Part shown: positions 8,184-18,100 of the stretch, piece after piece
Numbering within the stretch: the first letter of the stretch is position 1
Layout of the letters: the number at the start of each line of letters is the position of its first letter
Assembly (NCBI RefSeq): GCF_000407145.1
Contig: NZ_KE136474.1
Coordinates: 434,001 to 498,000 of the forward strand
Direction: 5' to 3'
Source of the DNA: Enterococcus caccae ATCC BAA-1240
Lineage (GTDB): Bacteria > Bacillota > Bacilli > Lactobacillales > Enterococcaceae
Length of the DNA: 64,000 bases
Translations under genes and position numbers: made by a program
Notes under the pieces: generated by a model
Seen by the model: only the letters and a program-made list of their open reading frames with translations
Database searches by the model: none
Told to the model about the DNA's origin: nothing

Positions 8184-8277
8184 GAAATCATTCTTATCAA
8201 CGTACAAAATACGATGATAAAGTAGTTGGAGCATTCGTGCTTCTTCCAGCCTGGTTCTTTTAGGATCAGGTTTTTTA
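8184..8277 (+). ncRNA. Structured small RNA candidate between jag and the YbjQ-like gene
   Basis: A region of about 94 nt, bounded by the promoter at 8149 and an intrinsic terminator. Stem 1: TTATCA-A-CGTA pairs with TACG-A-TGATAA around a CAAAA loop (8194-8220). Stem 2: GTTGGA-GCA, closed by a UUCG tetraloop, pairs with TGC...TCCAGC (8225-8250). Stem 3: CCTGGTTC with GGATCAGG (8250-8270), then TTTTTT. There is no open frame beyond three codons. I do not recognise the family; the small-RNA reading is an inference from promoter, structure and terminator. Confidence 0.65.
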
Positions 8278-8447
8278 CGTGGACTAACCTATCTATACAT
8301 GATAAAAGTCATGTGATCGTAAGAAAAATGAAACTTAACGAAAATAATTTTTTTGGGCATAAGGCATAATAAGGATAGCAACTAACAGGGATAAACGATA
8401 ATGATTGATCACAGTAATAGAATCAAAAAAGTAGAATTGTAAAACAT
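8278..8447. other. AT-rich gap after the small RNA candidate
   Basis: No gene, clear promoter or hairpin seen. It separates the small RNA from the repeat element at 8448-8697. Confidence 0.4.
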
Positions 8448-8697
8448 AAAAAAATGGCTGGGACATAACTCTACGAGTTACATCCCAGCTACAAGGAATC
8501 AGAATAAGCGGTAGAGCTAAAGCAAGTACTACGTTTCACTCCAATCACATTGTTGTACATCATGAAGAACGAAGTGATTTGATGCAACACATTACAAGGT
8601 GGCTGAAAGCCACCTTGCTTCCTTTATTTTCTAAATACTAAAGCACTAAGAGTTGAAGGCTTCGAAAATAAACACTTCCGTCTCAATCTTTTTTACA
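8448..8697. repeat. MITE-like palindromic element (TGGGACATAACTC family)
   Basis: The left end is AAAAAATGGCTGGGAC and the right end GTCTCAATCTTTTTT, imperfect inverted repeats about 250 bp apart. Inside are a perfect-stem hairpin GGCTGGGACATAACTC/GAGTTACATCCCAGCT (8456-8490) and a 10-bp stem with GAA loop (8595-8617, CAAGGTGGCT/AGCCACCTTG). Shorter relatives of the ATAACTC hairpin occur at 28551 and 48771. It lies just past the end of a minus-strand gene, so it may also act as that gene's terminator. Confidence 0.6.
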
Positions 8698-8704
8698 AAT
8701 AAAA

Positions 8705-9046
8705 TCAGCCAATAGTTGTCTGAGTAAACTGAACCACAGTGCCATAAGCAAATATTTCTACGACCCATTTCCCTTGATATTCCACGTACTTTTCTTCAAA
8801 GTGGCAATTGATCACTGCATCCGCTTCATATTCAAACGCAATTACTTTTAATTGGCGGTAAACACCACTGAATACATCATTTGGATTGACATTTGGTGAA
8901 AATAAGTCTGTTTCAATTCGATCTGTTGCAAAAACGATATCACGAACGATATATTTTTTGCTGACATTTCCTGTAGATAATGTAATGCCATTTAAACGAT
9001 TTTCTAATTCTTGCTCATTCAGCTCATCTTTTTTTGCTCGATTCAT
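8705..9046 (-). CDS. YbjQ/DUF74-like hypothetical protein
   Basis: A 113-residue soluble protein. The central and C-terminal part (IVRDIVFATDRI...GVYRQLKVIAFEYEADAVINCHFE...VVEIFAYGTVVQF) resembles the pattern of YbjQ/UPF0145 heavy-metal-binding-like domains, in which a helix with many small residues and ADAVI is followed by strands. Function unknown. AAGGGGG lies 8 nt before the ATG. It is a single gene transcribed towards the repeat element at 8448. Confidence 0.6.
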   Translation of the reverse strand: MNRAKKDELNEQELENRLNGITLSTGNVSKKYIVRDIVFATDRIETDLFSPNVNPNDVFSGVYRQLKVIAFEYEADAVINCHFEEKYVEYQGKWVVEIFAYGTVVQFTQTTIG

Positions 9047-9373
9047 TTTAAGAACCCCCTTGCTTTATTAAATTTATTTTAAAGACAATCTGAAAGAAAT
9101 GCAAAGTTAACGAATGCTTTTAGCAAACAAATAATGTTGCGAAAAATAGGAAAATATGCTATTCTATGTCAAGAAAATAATAGGAATTGATGCAGTGAAA
9201 GTGCTAGATCCAACCTGAAAAAATAGGGGTGGAGTGGGCGCTTTTTTTGTAGCCAAAAATTGTTTTATACATAGTAAAAATAAGGATGTCACGCTTGAAA
9301 TCCAAGAAAACCATGGGAAAAGTAGTCATTTTTAAATAAGTTTTTTTAAAACCTCAATGAAAGGAAGTTAAGC
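9047..9373. other. Intergenic region upstream of mnmE
   Basis: About 327 bp. It contains the promoter and short RNA/leader listed next. After 9250 the DNA is AT-rich, with an AAAGGAAG ribosome binding site for mnmE at its right end. Confidence 0.6.
9137..9248 (+). ncRNA. Short RNA or terminated leader upstream of mnmE
   Basis: A promoter TTGCGA (9137-9142), 17-bp spacer, TATTCT (9160-9165) predicts a transcript from about 9172. It meets a hairpin at 9210-9241, where GTGCTAGATCCAACC pairs, with a few mismatches and G-U pairs, with GGGGTGGAGTGGGCGC, then TTTTTTT (9242-9248). The product would be about 77 nt: either a free small RNA or an attenuated mnmE leader. I do not recognise a riboswitch class. 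The stem is imperfect, so confidence is moderate. Confidence 0.5.
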
Positions 9374-10771
9374 ATGCAACAAATAACGTTAGAATTTGAT
9401 ACGATCGCCGCAATTTCAACGCCTCCAGGTGAAGGAGCAATCAGTATTGTCCGACTAAGTGGTGAGCAAGCAATCACCATTGCAGATAAGGTTTATCGTT
9501 CAGGTAGCAAACAATTGTTAGAGGTACCAACTCATACGATCCATTATGGTCATATCTTTGATCCGAAAGATGACAGTTTGCTAGATGAAGTGATGGTCTC
9601 CGTCATGAAAGCACCAAAAACATTTACCAGAGAAGATGTTGTTGAAATCAACTGTCACGGCGGAATTGTCGTTGTTAATCAATTATTACAACTATTGTTA
9701 AGAGAAGGCGCACGTTTGGCTGAACCTGGTGAATTTACAAAAAGAGCCTTTTTAAATGGACGAATGGATTTGTCCCAAGCAGAAGCTGTGATGGATTTGA
9801 TTCGAGCGAAAACAGATCGAGCAATGCATGTTGCTTTGGATCAATTGGATGGAAATCTATCTTCTTTGATTCGTTCGTTAAGACAGGAAATTTTAGAGAC
9901 ATTAGCGCAAGTTGAAGTCAATATTGATTATCCTGAATATGATGATGTAGAAGAATTGACAACAAAATTATTACTGGAAAAAGCAGGATTCGTTAAAGCG
10001 CAGATCGAAGGCTTATTGACAACAGCGAAGCAAGGAAAAATTTTGCGTGAAGGTCTAAGCACAGCAATCATTGGACGTCCAAATGTTGGAAAGTCGAGCT
10101 TATTGAATCATTTGCTTCGTGAAGAAAAAGCGATTGTCACAGATATTGCTGGAACTACTCGTGATGTGATCGAAGAGTACGTCAATGTTCGTGGTGTACC
10201 ACTAAAATTGATCGATACAGCAGGTATCCGAGAAACAGAAGATATCGTGGAGCGGATTGGCGTAGAACGTAGCCGTAAAGCATTAGCTGAATCTGATTTG
10301 ATTCTACTGGTTCTTAACCAGAATGAGCCGCTAAGTGAGGAAGATCGTCAATTATTAACTGCTACAGAAGGCTTAAAACGTGTCATTTTGTTAAATAAAA
10401 TGGATTTACCTTCTCAACTAGATCGAGATAAATTAAAGCAACTTGTGAAAGAAGAAGAGATTTTACCAGTATCCGTTTTATCCAATACAGGGTTGGAACA
10501 ATTAGAATTAAAAATCGCTGATTTATTTTTCGGCGGCCAAACGGGGGAAAAAGATGCCACATACGTATCCAACACCCGCCATATCGCATTATTAGATCAA
10601 GCAGCGATAGCGCTGGATGAAGTGATCAGAGGAATCGAAGCTGGAATGCCAGTCGACCTCGTTCAAATGGATATGACCCGCTGTTGGGACTTTTTAGGTG
10701 AAATCGTCGGGGACAGTGTCCAAGATGAACTGATCACCCAATTATTCAGTCAATTTTGTTTAGGGAAATAG
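9374..10771 (+). CDS. mnmE: tRNA modification GTPase MnmE
   Basis: A 465-residue protein. The N-terminal folate-binding domain ([23 protein letters not shown]) leads into a helical domain with an inserted G domain: G1 GRPNVGKSS (near 227), G3 DTAG, G4 NKMD. It ends with the catalytic FCLGK, whose Cys is needed for 5-carboxymethylaminomethyl modification of wobble U34 in tRNA, done with MnmG. It starts at ATG 9374 behind AAAGGAAG. mnmG follows after 13 bp. Confidence 0.98.
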   Translation: MQQITLEFDTIAAISTPPGEGAISIVRLSGEQAITIADKVYRSGSKQLLEVPTHTIHYGHIFDPKDDSLLDEVMVSVMKAPKTFTREDVVEINCHGGIVVVNQLLQLLLREGARLAEPGEFTKRAFLNGRMDLSQAEAVMDLIRAKTDRAMHVALDQLDGNLSSLIRSLRQEILETLAQVEVNIDYPEYDDVEELTTKLLLEKAGFVKAQIEGLLTTAKQGKILREGLSTAIIGRPNVGKSSLLNHLLREEKAIVTDIAGTTRDVIEEYVNVRGVPLKLIDTAGIRETEDIVERIGVERSRKALAESDLILLVLNQNEPLSEEDRQLLTATEGLKRVILLNKMDLPSQLDRDKLKQLVKEEEILPVSVLSNTGLEQLELKIADLFFGGQTGEKDATYVSNTRHIALLDQAAIALDEVIRGIEAGMPVDLVQMDMTRCWDFLGEIVGDSVQDELITQLFSQFCLGK

Positions 10772-10784
10772 AAAGGAAGAGTCG

Positions 10785-12683
10785 ATGAATCAATTTAAAG
10801 CAGAATCTTATGATGTAATCGTAGTCGGAGCAGGCCATGCAGGATCAGAGGCCGCTTTAGCATCCGCTCGTATGGGCAGCAAAACACTGCTATTAACCAT
10901 TAATTTAGATATGGTGGCCTTTATGCCATGTAACCCATCTGTGGGAGGTCCAGCTAAAGGCGTCGTGGTTCGAGAAATCGATGCACTAGGTGGCGAAATG
11001 GGTCACAATATAGACAAAACATACATCCAAATGCGGATGCTAAACACAGGAAAAGGTCCGGCCGTTCGCGCCTTGCGCGCCCAAGCGGACAAACACGCCT
11101 ACGCGACTGAAATGAAACACACGATCGAACGCACTGACAATTTATCATTACGTCAAGGAATCGTGGAACGCTTGATCGTTGAAGAGGGTATTTGTAAAGG
11201 TGTTATCACAACCACAGGGGCACAATATCATAGTAAAGCAGTAATCATTACAGCTGGAACAGCACTTCGTGGTGAAATCATCATCGGTGAATTGAAATAT
11301 TCTTCAGGACCGAACAATTCATTACCATCCATTGGTTTAGCAGATCATCTGAAAGAATTAGGACTTGAAATGGATCGCTTCAAAACAGGAACACCACCTC
11401 GCGTGAAATCTAGCACGATCGATTATTCTGTCACAGAAGAACAACCTGGTGATGAACAACCCAATCATTTTAGTTTCAGCACACCAGACGATGCGTATAA
11501 TTTAGACCAACGTTCATGCTGGCTGACTTATACGAATGAAGGAACCCATGAAATTATTCAAGAGAATCTACACCGCGCACCAATGTTTACAGGAATCGTA
11601 GAAGGAGTAGGTGCACGTTATTGTCCTTCAATCGAAGATAAAATCGTTCGTTTTTCTGACAAACCTCGCCATCAATTATTCTTAGAGCCAGAGGGGTTGA
11701 ACACGGAAGAAGTTTACGTTCAAGGGCTTTCTACTTCCTTACCAGAAGATGTCCAAACAGATATTCTACATTCAATTGCAGGGTTGGAAAAAGCAGAGAT
11801 GATGCGAACAGGCTATGCGATCGAGTACGATGTTGTCGTACCGCATCAATTGCGCCCAACGTTAGAAACAAAAGTGATCGATGGTTTATTTACAGCGGGA
11901 CAAACAAACGGTACCAGTGGTTATGAAGAAGCAGCAGGTCAAGGTCTGATTGCTGGGATCAATGCAGCGCTAAAAGTTCAAGATAAAGAACCGTTTGTTA
12001 TGAAACGTAGCGATGGTTATATCGGGGTAATGATCGATGATCTAGTCACAAAAGGCACGAATGAACCTTATCGTTTACTGACATCAAGAGCAGAATATCG
12101 TTTGATTTTACGTCATGATAATGCTGATTTACGTTTAACAGAACAAGGATATGACATAGGTTTAGTTAAAGAAAACCAATATGCAGCCTATCTTGAAAAG
12201 AAAAAAGCAGTCGAAGCGGAGATTGCTCGATTGAATTCAGTTAGAGTGAAGCCTACAACGGATGTACAAGCGTTTTTAGAGGCGAAAGGTTCAGTTCCAT
12301 TGAAAGATGGGGTTTTGGCTGGAGACTTCTTAAAACGCCCAGAAATGAGCTATCATGAAGTGATACAGTTTATCCCAGCGTCTGAGGTAGAATTGGATGA
12401 TAAAGTCATTGAGCAAGTTGAAATTCAACTAAAATATGAAGGCTATATCAAAAAAGCTTTAGAAAAAGTTGAGAAATTAAAACGTATGGAAGCGAAACGA
12501 ATTCCAGAAAACATCGATTACGCTGCAATCAATGGGCTAGCAACAGAAGCAAAACAAAAATTGCAAAAAATTCAGCCAGAAACGATTGCGCAAGCAAGTC
12601 GAATCAGTGGTGTGAACCCAGCAGATGTTTCGATTTTGATGGTTTATATTGAACAAGGAAGGATCGCAAAGATACAGTCTTAA
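10785..12683 (+). CDS. mnmG: tRNA uridine-5-carboxymethylaminomethyl enzyme MnmG
   Basis: A 632-residue FAD protein. The N-terminal Rossmann motif is [19 protein letters not shown] (about 14-32); the GidA signatures include [17 protein letters not shown] and the C-terminal tRNA-binding helices ([21 protein letters not shown]-type end [18 protein letters not shown]). It forms the alpha2-beta2 complex with MnmE. It begins 13 bp after mnmE behind AAAGGAAGAG. In many Firmicutes rsmG follows directly; here rsmG is 36 kb away. Confidence 0.98.
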   Translation: MNQFKAESYDVIVVGAGHAGSEAALASARMGSKTLLLTINLDMVAFMPCNPSVGGPAKGVVVREIDALGGEMGHNIDKTYIQMRMLNTGKGPAVRALRAQADKHAYATEMKHTIERTDNLSLRQGIVERLIVEEGICKGVITTTGAQYHSKAVIITAGTALRGEIIIGELKYSSGPNNSLPSIGLADHLKELGLEMDRFKTGTPPRVKSSTIDYSVTEEQPGDEQPNHFSFSTPDDAYNLDQRSCWLTYTNEGTHEIIQENLHRAPMFTGIVEGVGARYCPSIEDKIVRFSDKPRHQLFLEPEGLNTEEVYVQGLSTSLPEDVQTDILHSIAGLEKAEMMRTGYAIEYDVVVPHQLRPTLETKVIDGLFTAGQTNGTSGYEEAAGQGLIAGINAALKVQDKEPFVMKRSDGYIGVMIDDLVTKGTNEPYRLLTSRAEYRLILRHDNADLRLTEQGYDIGLVKENQYAAYLEKKKAVEAEIARLNSVRVKPTTDVQAFLEAKGSVPLKDGVLAGDFLKRPEMSYHEVIQFIPASEVELDDKVIEQVEIQLKYEGYIKKALEKVEKLKRMEAKRIPENIDYAAINGLATEAKQKLQKIQPETIAQASRISGVNPADVSILMVYIEQGRIAKIQS

Positions 12684-12776
12684 AATCAGTTATTTTAACT
12701 AATTTTTCCTGTTCAATTTAATGATCGAATGTACTAAGCTTAAAGTAAGTTGAAAACTAAGCTAAATAACAGATAG

Positions 12777-12812
12777 AAGGAGGGAGCTCATAACGAAGCT
12801 GCCTCCTTTTTT
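12777..12812 (+). terminator. Terminator of the mnmE-mnmG operon
   Basis: AAGGAGG-G-AGCT pairs with AGCT-G-CCTCCTT around CATAACGA, followed by a run of T. Confidence 0.85.
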
Positions 12813-12816
12813 AGTT

Positions 12817-12832
12817 TGTTTCATGTGAAACA
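12817..12832. other. Near-consensus parS site
   Basis: TGTTTCATGTGAAACA differs at one central base from the ParB-binding consensus TGTTNCACGTGNAACA. It is intergenic, just past mnmG, on the origin-proximal arm that also encodes ParA/ParB (49.7-51.4 kb). Whether ParB tolerates the central change is not known from sequence. Confidence 0.5.
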
Positions 12833-12998
12833 TTCGCGAACGTGCACTATATACCAATAAATGTAAGAGAGTTTCGGGAGACTTTTAACAGTAAATTAAA
12901 AGTCCTTATACATAAAAACAGAGTAAGATTGAAACATACAGAAAACATGCATAGATAGCTATGCATCAATGTCACACAAAACAAAGGAGTAAAGACCC
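12833..12998. other. Leader region of the 114-residue gene
   Basis: AT-rich, no gene. It contains a perfect 8-bp hairpin, ATGCATAG-ATAG-CTATGCAT (12947-12966), followed by AAAGGAG for the next gene. Confidence 0.5.
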
Positions 12999-13343
12999 AT
13001 GCGTACAATCAAAACAGTTGATGATTTCTGGCAAGTAATCGATGAAATAAGAATAAAAAAAGAACTAAACTGGTCAGATTTAGTTGGAGGAAAAGCAAAA
13101 TTAGCTGCCAGTCACCACTGGAATCCTCCATTGACTTATATTCTACAAATGCAAAAGGAATTAGATGTAGATATTATCAATACACTTGTTTATGAATTAG
13201 TGGAGTCAGAGCAGTTAATCAATAAAGATCCTGAAACGCCTGAAAAGATGAAACTGATTTACCAATGGATTCAATCTGACAATTGGATGGAAGATGAACA
13301 GATTCTTCAAAATGTTCAAGAAATTGCAAGAACAATTTTATGA
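12999..13343 (+). CDS. Hypothetical protein, 114 residues
   Basis: A small soluble, all-helical protein starting MRTIKTVDDFWQVIDEIRIK. The stretch ELNWSDLVGGKAKLAASHHWNPPLTYILQ vaguely resembles an XRE-type helix-turn-helix with a variant turn, but the match is weak. AAAGGAG lies 8 nt before the ATG. It is 64 bp upstream of a phage-type lysin on the same strand, so it could be a regulator or a partner (for example immunity) of that enzyme; both are speculation. Confidence 0.55.
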   Translation: MRTIKTVDDFWQVIDEIRIKKELNWSDLVGGKAKLAASHHWNPPLTYILQMQKELDVDIINTLVYELVESEQLINKDPETPEKMKLIYQWIQSDNWMEDEQILQNVQEIARTIL

Positions 13344-13407
13344 TAAAAAATTTGCTAGCTTTATGAGCCAACAAGCTCATACGATTTTAAAATAAGGAGT
13401 GAAAAAA

Positions 13408-14166
13408 ATGACAAATATAGAAAAAATGATTAAATGGATGACAGACCGAAAAGGAAAAGTCACATACTCGATGAATGCAAGGCTAGGGCCTAACAGTTAT
13501 GACTGTTCTAGCGCTGTTTATTTCGCTTTGATCAGTGGTGGTTTTTTTAAGAGTAGTGCGATGGGCAATACAGATACGCTTTTCACGCATTTAGAAAATT
13601 CAGGTTGGAGCAAGGTACCAGCAAATGGAAGTGGGAATTATCCAGCTAAAAAAGGAGATATTTTTATCTGGGGAAATCGTGGAGCATCAGGAGGAGCTGC
13701 TGGTCATACAGGAATGTTTATAGATGATCAAGACAACATTATTCACTGTAATTACGGTTATAATGGTATCACAATCAATGATCATGATACGATTTGGGGG
13801 ATTAATGGTTGTCCTGCTATTACGATTTATCGTTACGGAAAAAACATAGATCCTCAACCCAAACCACAGTCTACTAAGCCAAAACCAACACCAGGAGGAC
13901 AACAGACAGGTCTGGTAGCAATGATTGGTACCTTTTATCCAGACAGAAAACTAGCGGTTAGCCGAGATACTAATCCAGATGATACGGCCAGTCCAGCACT
14001 TGATTATTATTTACCTGGTATGAAAATCCATTATGATCACTACATTCACAGTAATGGCTATGTTTGGATCAGTTATATCAGTCATGGAGGTGCACGCCGT
14101 TATGTTGCAGTAGGACAAGATGATGATCGAACAGATACGACGTGGGGAAAAGGATTCTTTAATTAA
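13408..14166 (+). CDS. Phage-type peptidoglycan hydrolase (Amidase_5-like) with SH3-like wall-binding domain
   Basis: A 252-residue protein from ATG 13408; an upstream GTG at 13399 overlaps the AAGGAG site, so the ATG fits better. The N-terminal catalytic domain (about 1-145) has YDCSSAVYFALI with the nucleophile Cys, GDIFIWG and GHTGMFID with the catalytic His, a bacteriophage-type NlpC/P60-related fold. A Pro/Lys/Thr linker (about 150-168) is followed by an SH3_5-like domain (GTFYPDRKLAVSRD...GYVWISYISHGGARRYVAVG). It has no signal peptide and no holin next to it, so release from the cell is unexplained. Probably a prophage-derived lysin. Confidence 0.8.
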   Translation: MTNIEKMIKWMTDRKGKVTYSMNARLGPNSYDCSSAVYFALISGGFFKSSAMGNTDTLFTHLENSGWSKVPANGSGNYPAKKGDIFIWGNRGASGGAAGHTGMFIDDQDNIIHCNYGYNGITINDHDTIWGINGCPAITIYRYGKNIDPQPKPQSTKPKPTPGGQQTGLVAMIGTFYPDRKLAVSRDTNPDDTASPALDYYLPGMKIHYDHYIHSNGYVWISYISHGGARRYVAVGQDDDRTDTTWGKGFFN

Positions 14167-14454
14167 TATATGTAATCACTTATGTAGCAGTACCACAACC
14201 AAATACTTTACATTTGGATTATGCACTGAGTATGATGAAAGGTGGCTTGATGATATATTGTGAGGAAGCAATTCTTGAATGGTTTGGCTCAAGAATACTT
14301 GGAGGTTCTTTCCGATACATAACGTAAAAGTAGTAGTAAAAACAATCAACAGTTGATAGCGTATAGAAAGTGAAAAGAAAATCAGAGTTTCACCAAACAA
14401 TTGTAATAAAGAAGCCAAATTTTCAACACAAAAAAGTCATAATTTCGGGTTATT
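14167..14454. other. AT-rich spacer after the lysin gene
   Basis: No convincing gene. Its right part (14375-14455) is the conserved upstream half of the small-RNA element, sharing AAGAARCCAA and ACACA-RAARAGTCATAATTTC-like words with the copies near 21640 and 26710. Confidence 0.5.
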
Positions 14455-14546
14455 ATATATTCATACCAAACAAACAACCCTAACAAAACACTTTTTCATT
14501 TTTTAACTCCTTTTCCCACTCTTCCCCAAAGAGTGGGTATTTTGTT
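14455..14546 (+). ncRNA. Small-RNA-like element, copy 1 of 3
   Basis: A TATATT -10 (14456-14461) precedes an unstructured region AACAACCCTAACAAAACAC, then CATTTTTTAACTCCTTTT, then a hairpin CCCACTCTT/AAGAGTGGG (14515-14537) and a T-rich tail. The 49-nt core is identical in three places in this window (copies at 21716 and 26783) while the flanks differ. The middle segment is the exact complement of a ribosome binding site plus start codon (AAAAGGAG, 7 nt, ATG), as in the csRNAs of streptococci. The predicted RNA is about 79 nt. No good -35 is seen, so an activator may be needed. Confidence 0.65.
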
Positions 14547-14547
14547 G

Positions 14548-14965
14548 CGAATCACTGCGATTGGCTATGACAGAGCAGATGATGAGCAATACTTGGCGAA
14601 CGCAGTGAGAGAAGTGTCCATACTTGTGAATCCCACCATTTTTATGCTTACATCAAACACTAAAAATAGAAAGGCTATGACAGGCTGAGCTAGAGCAGAT
14701 GATGAGCAATACTTGGCGAACGCAGTGAGAGAAGTGTCCATACTTGTGAATCCCACCATTTCGTTATGCTTACATCAAGCACTAAGAATAGAAAGACTAT
14801 GACAGGCTGAGCTAGAGCAGATGATGAGCAATACTTGGCGAACGTAGTGTGAGAAGTGTCTATACTTGTGAATCCCACCATTTCGTTACGCTTACATCAA
14901 GCACTAAAAATAGAAAGACTATGATAGGCTGAGCTAGAGCAGATGGTAAACAATGCGGGGGAGTA
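14548..14965. repeat. Tandem intergenic repeat, ~121-bp period
   Basis: GAGCAGATGATGAGCAATAC recurs at 14573, 14693 and 14815, with a decayed fourth start at 14937. Units share ACTTGGCGAACG, AGTGAGAGAAGTGTC and ACTTGTGAATCCCACCATTT. Frames that stay open on the minus strand here merely repeat the unit and have no ribosome binding sites. The array is related to the 137-bp array at 5135-5800, and both start just after a terminator with TTTGTTGyGAATCACT. Confidence 0.85.
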
Positions 14966-15106
14966 GTTTTATAACTAATGAATTACCAAAAGCCGAAGCT
15001 TAAAAATAATAGAAGTAAAAATCAATACAATCAGCCAGATCGATTATTCATCATTGGAATTGTAAGCCAAACAGAGTAAGAAATGAGCGAATGGAGAAAC
15101 ACTTCT

Positions 15107-15153
15107 CAAAACAAGCTACCCCTCAAAATTTTTTGAAGGGTAGCTTGTTTTTG
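15107..15153. terminator. Terminator of the first tyrosine-heptad surface protein
   Basis: AAAACAAGCTACCC and GGGTAGCTTGTTTT pair perfectly, with further pairing CTCAAAA/TTTTGAA inside. It lies 32 bp past the stop codon of the minus-strand gene and can act in both directions. Confidence 0.85.
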
Positions 15154-15184
15154 TAATAATTTGTTGTAATATGGGCATCGAATT

Positions 15185-18100
15185 TTATTTACTATCTTTT
15201 CCTTTTCTTCTCTTCCAGAAAAGTAGAGATCCAGCCGCAGTGGCCATAAAGGCGCCTATTCCTTGTCCCAATAAAGAAGTTTCTGTACCAGTATTTGGTA
15301 ATTTTCTTTCAGAACGAGTATTTGGTAGTGTTTTATTTAAAGGATCAGAGGCCGTGTTAAGCTTAACGCTTGTAGCTACAGTGCTCTCTTGAGTTTCTTC
15401 CTTCTTCTTAGGCGCCACTAATGATTCGGGCGCTTTGGCTATATTTGTTGCGGCAGGAGCTTCCAGTTCATTAGGTTTAGTCGGTGCAGTAAACTCAATT
15501 GGTTGTTTTACAGGTGGAGTTACTGGAGCAACTAATTCTGGTGCTGTAACTTCTGGAATAATTGGTGCTTCGGCGATCGGTGCTTCTTCTAATTCTTTAG
15601 GTTGTTCTAAAGGAGCTACATTAGTCACGCCGTCTAAATCATTTAACTCAACAGGAGCGCCAGGTTGAATGCTTCCTTCAGCTTCTTCACTATTTAATTC
15701 GACATCAGTGACATTTTCAGAAGTTTCTAATTCTGTAATTGAATCAATAGGAGTAGATGCACGCTCTTCTGTTAATGTTGGTAGATTAATGCCCGTGATT
15801 TCTTCAATTATTTTTGTAGAAGCGGCAGCTGGCGCTAATGCAGAGTTAGTTGGTTCGGTTACATTATCTACATTTTTAGGCACATTGAGCACTGTTGGCT
15901 TTATAGGATCTTTAGGTAGATCAGGTACTGTTGGGATAACTGGTGGATTAATTTTTTTTAGGTGTAAAAAATTAATTTTTTCGAATTTTCCGAGATTAAA
16001 TTTTGGAATGATGACCTTCTCAACGGTAGTCTGTCCACTAATGCTTCCTTGATATTGTAATGAACTTGAAAAAAGAGTCTCACGTACCCAGTCATAAGCT
16101 GACATATCATCTTCAATCTCATATAAAGTTAATATTGATATATTAAAATTTTGAGCGTCTACTAGTCCTTTCTGAGCCATAGGAGCTGTTCCAGTAATAT
16201 AGTCTGTTTTTCTTGAAAATGCAACATTATTCCCTGTGGCTTTATTAAACTTGTTGATCTCATCTTCTAATTTTACTTTTTCAGCTTCCCAGTCAGAAGC
16301 TACCTCTAATAGATATGCAACATATTGCTTGACTTTTTCAACGGCTGAATTCCCCTTGGATGTATAGTCAGCTACAAATTGTTCCCATTGTTCTGTCCCA
16401 TAAATTGTTTTTAGTTGCTCATCTGTATAGCCTATATGGGTAAAATCTTTTGTATATAAAGCATTAATTGTTGGTTTCCATATATTCTCAAAATCATTAT
16501 TGGGATCGCCAATATTGTTAGGCTTCCAACCATTTGTATACTTCTCAAAAGCAATAAGGTAATCAGAATAAGCTTGATAATACATTTGATATGCTTCAGC
16601 ATTATCAATATCTTTTTTCATTATTTTTTCAGCTTCAGCAATAAAATTTGTCAAGTCAGTTTGAAAATCTTTTGGTCCGTAAATAAGGGTTTCTACAGTT
16701 TCTGGTTTAATAGAACTAGCATTGTAAGTATCATTTTTGTCTTGGTAATCCATAATGACAGTCCATGATTCATTTAGAGCGTTAGTTAAAGCTTCTTTAG
16801 CACTATCATATTCTGCTTGCCACACTGCTAAGTCAGCTGGGATATTTTCAAGATTTTCTTGTGTAATTTTGTCAGCTGGAAAGTCAGCAAGAACATTCCC
16901 CATACTGGTAATCGCATCATTGATTTCGTCTTTAGCAATAACAGCTTTCTCGTAAGCCGCAAGAGCGTCTTCATATGGTTTTGTGGCTGTAATGAAACTT
17001 TCTTTTGCAAGATCATACTTAGTTTTTAGATTTGTAAATAGTTTAAGCGCCTTGTCATAGTCATGGTTAAGGGTTTCTAATTTTCTTGCAGCAATTTGAT
17101 AGTCAGCGTCAGCTACTTTCCATGCATCATTCGCAGCAGCGTATGCTTTATCAACACCTTCGTATTTTGTATAAAGTTCTTTAAAAGAGGTCGTTAAGTC
17201 TGCGTACTCTTTTGAAACAGTAGCAAACTCTTTTTCATGAACTTTTTGTTCATCGGTAACTTCACCCAGATTAGTCAAAGTTACCTTATAGATTTTTAGA
17301 GTTTCTTCATATTTAATTTTTAGATCAAGGTAGTCAGTAGCTAAAGCAGTATATTCTTTTTCGCGAAGTTCAAAAGTTTCTTTCGCTGTGGCAATTGCGT
17401 GTGCGGCTGTTGTATAAGCTGTTTCGGCGATAGCATATTCTGCATTTAAATTAGCAAATTGGCTCGTGACTTTATCATAATTTACTTTTGTCTCAGTATA
17501 CTGTGTTTTTAAAGCGGTGTATTGTTTTGTCGTTGTTTCTAGTGTTTCGCCTAACTTAGTAAAAGATGTTTCAGCTGTAGCTAGATCGGATTTTAGCTGT
17601 GCTAATTCCTCTGTTAATGTTTGATATTTTGGCAAAAGATAGTCATATTTGGCACGTGCTGTTTCGTATTTTTGATTGACAATTTCATATGTTTTGTTGG
17701 CCTCGGTGTATTTCGCTTCGATAACACCAAAAGCTTCTGATCCGATTATAAATTTCTCAGACACAGCATTGTAAGATTCTTTTAACTGGTCATACTGAAC
17801 GTTTACTTTGGTAGACTCTGCGATTGTTGCTTGGTAAGCAGTTTCTGTTTCAGCATAGACATTCATTGCTTGTGCGTAATCAATACTGAGTGTGTGGTAG
17901 TCTTGTTCTAATTTTTGATAGTCAACATTCGCTTGTTCACATTGTGCCACAAGTGTCTCATATTTTTGCTTGATAGATTGATAGGAAGTGGCAATTTGTT
18001 GGTAATCAACTGTTGCAGTTTCATATGCGGTTTTAACTTCCTCAAACTTCGTAGTGAGTAGATTTGACTGTTCTTTTACTTGTTGATATTCCTTACTTAC

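Noticed and set aside
14565-14881. Minus-strand open frames inside the ~121-bp repeats
   Set aside because: They repeat the same peptide with each DNA unit, have no ribosome binding site and end at unit borders; they are by-products of the repeat.
15171-16052. Plus-strand open frames opposite the Pro-rich ends of the heptad proteins
   Set aside because: They mirror biased Pro/Glu/Thr codons of the real gene and have no independent start signals. The same holds at 22016-22849.
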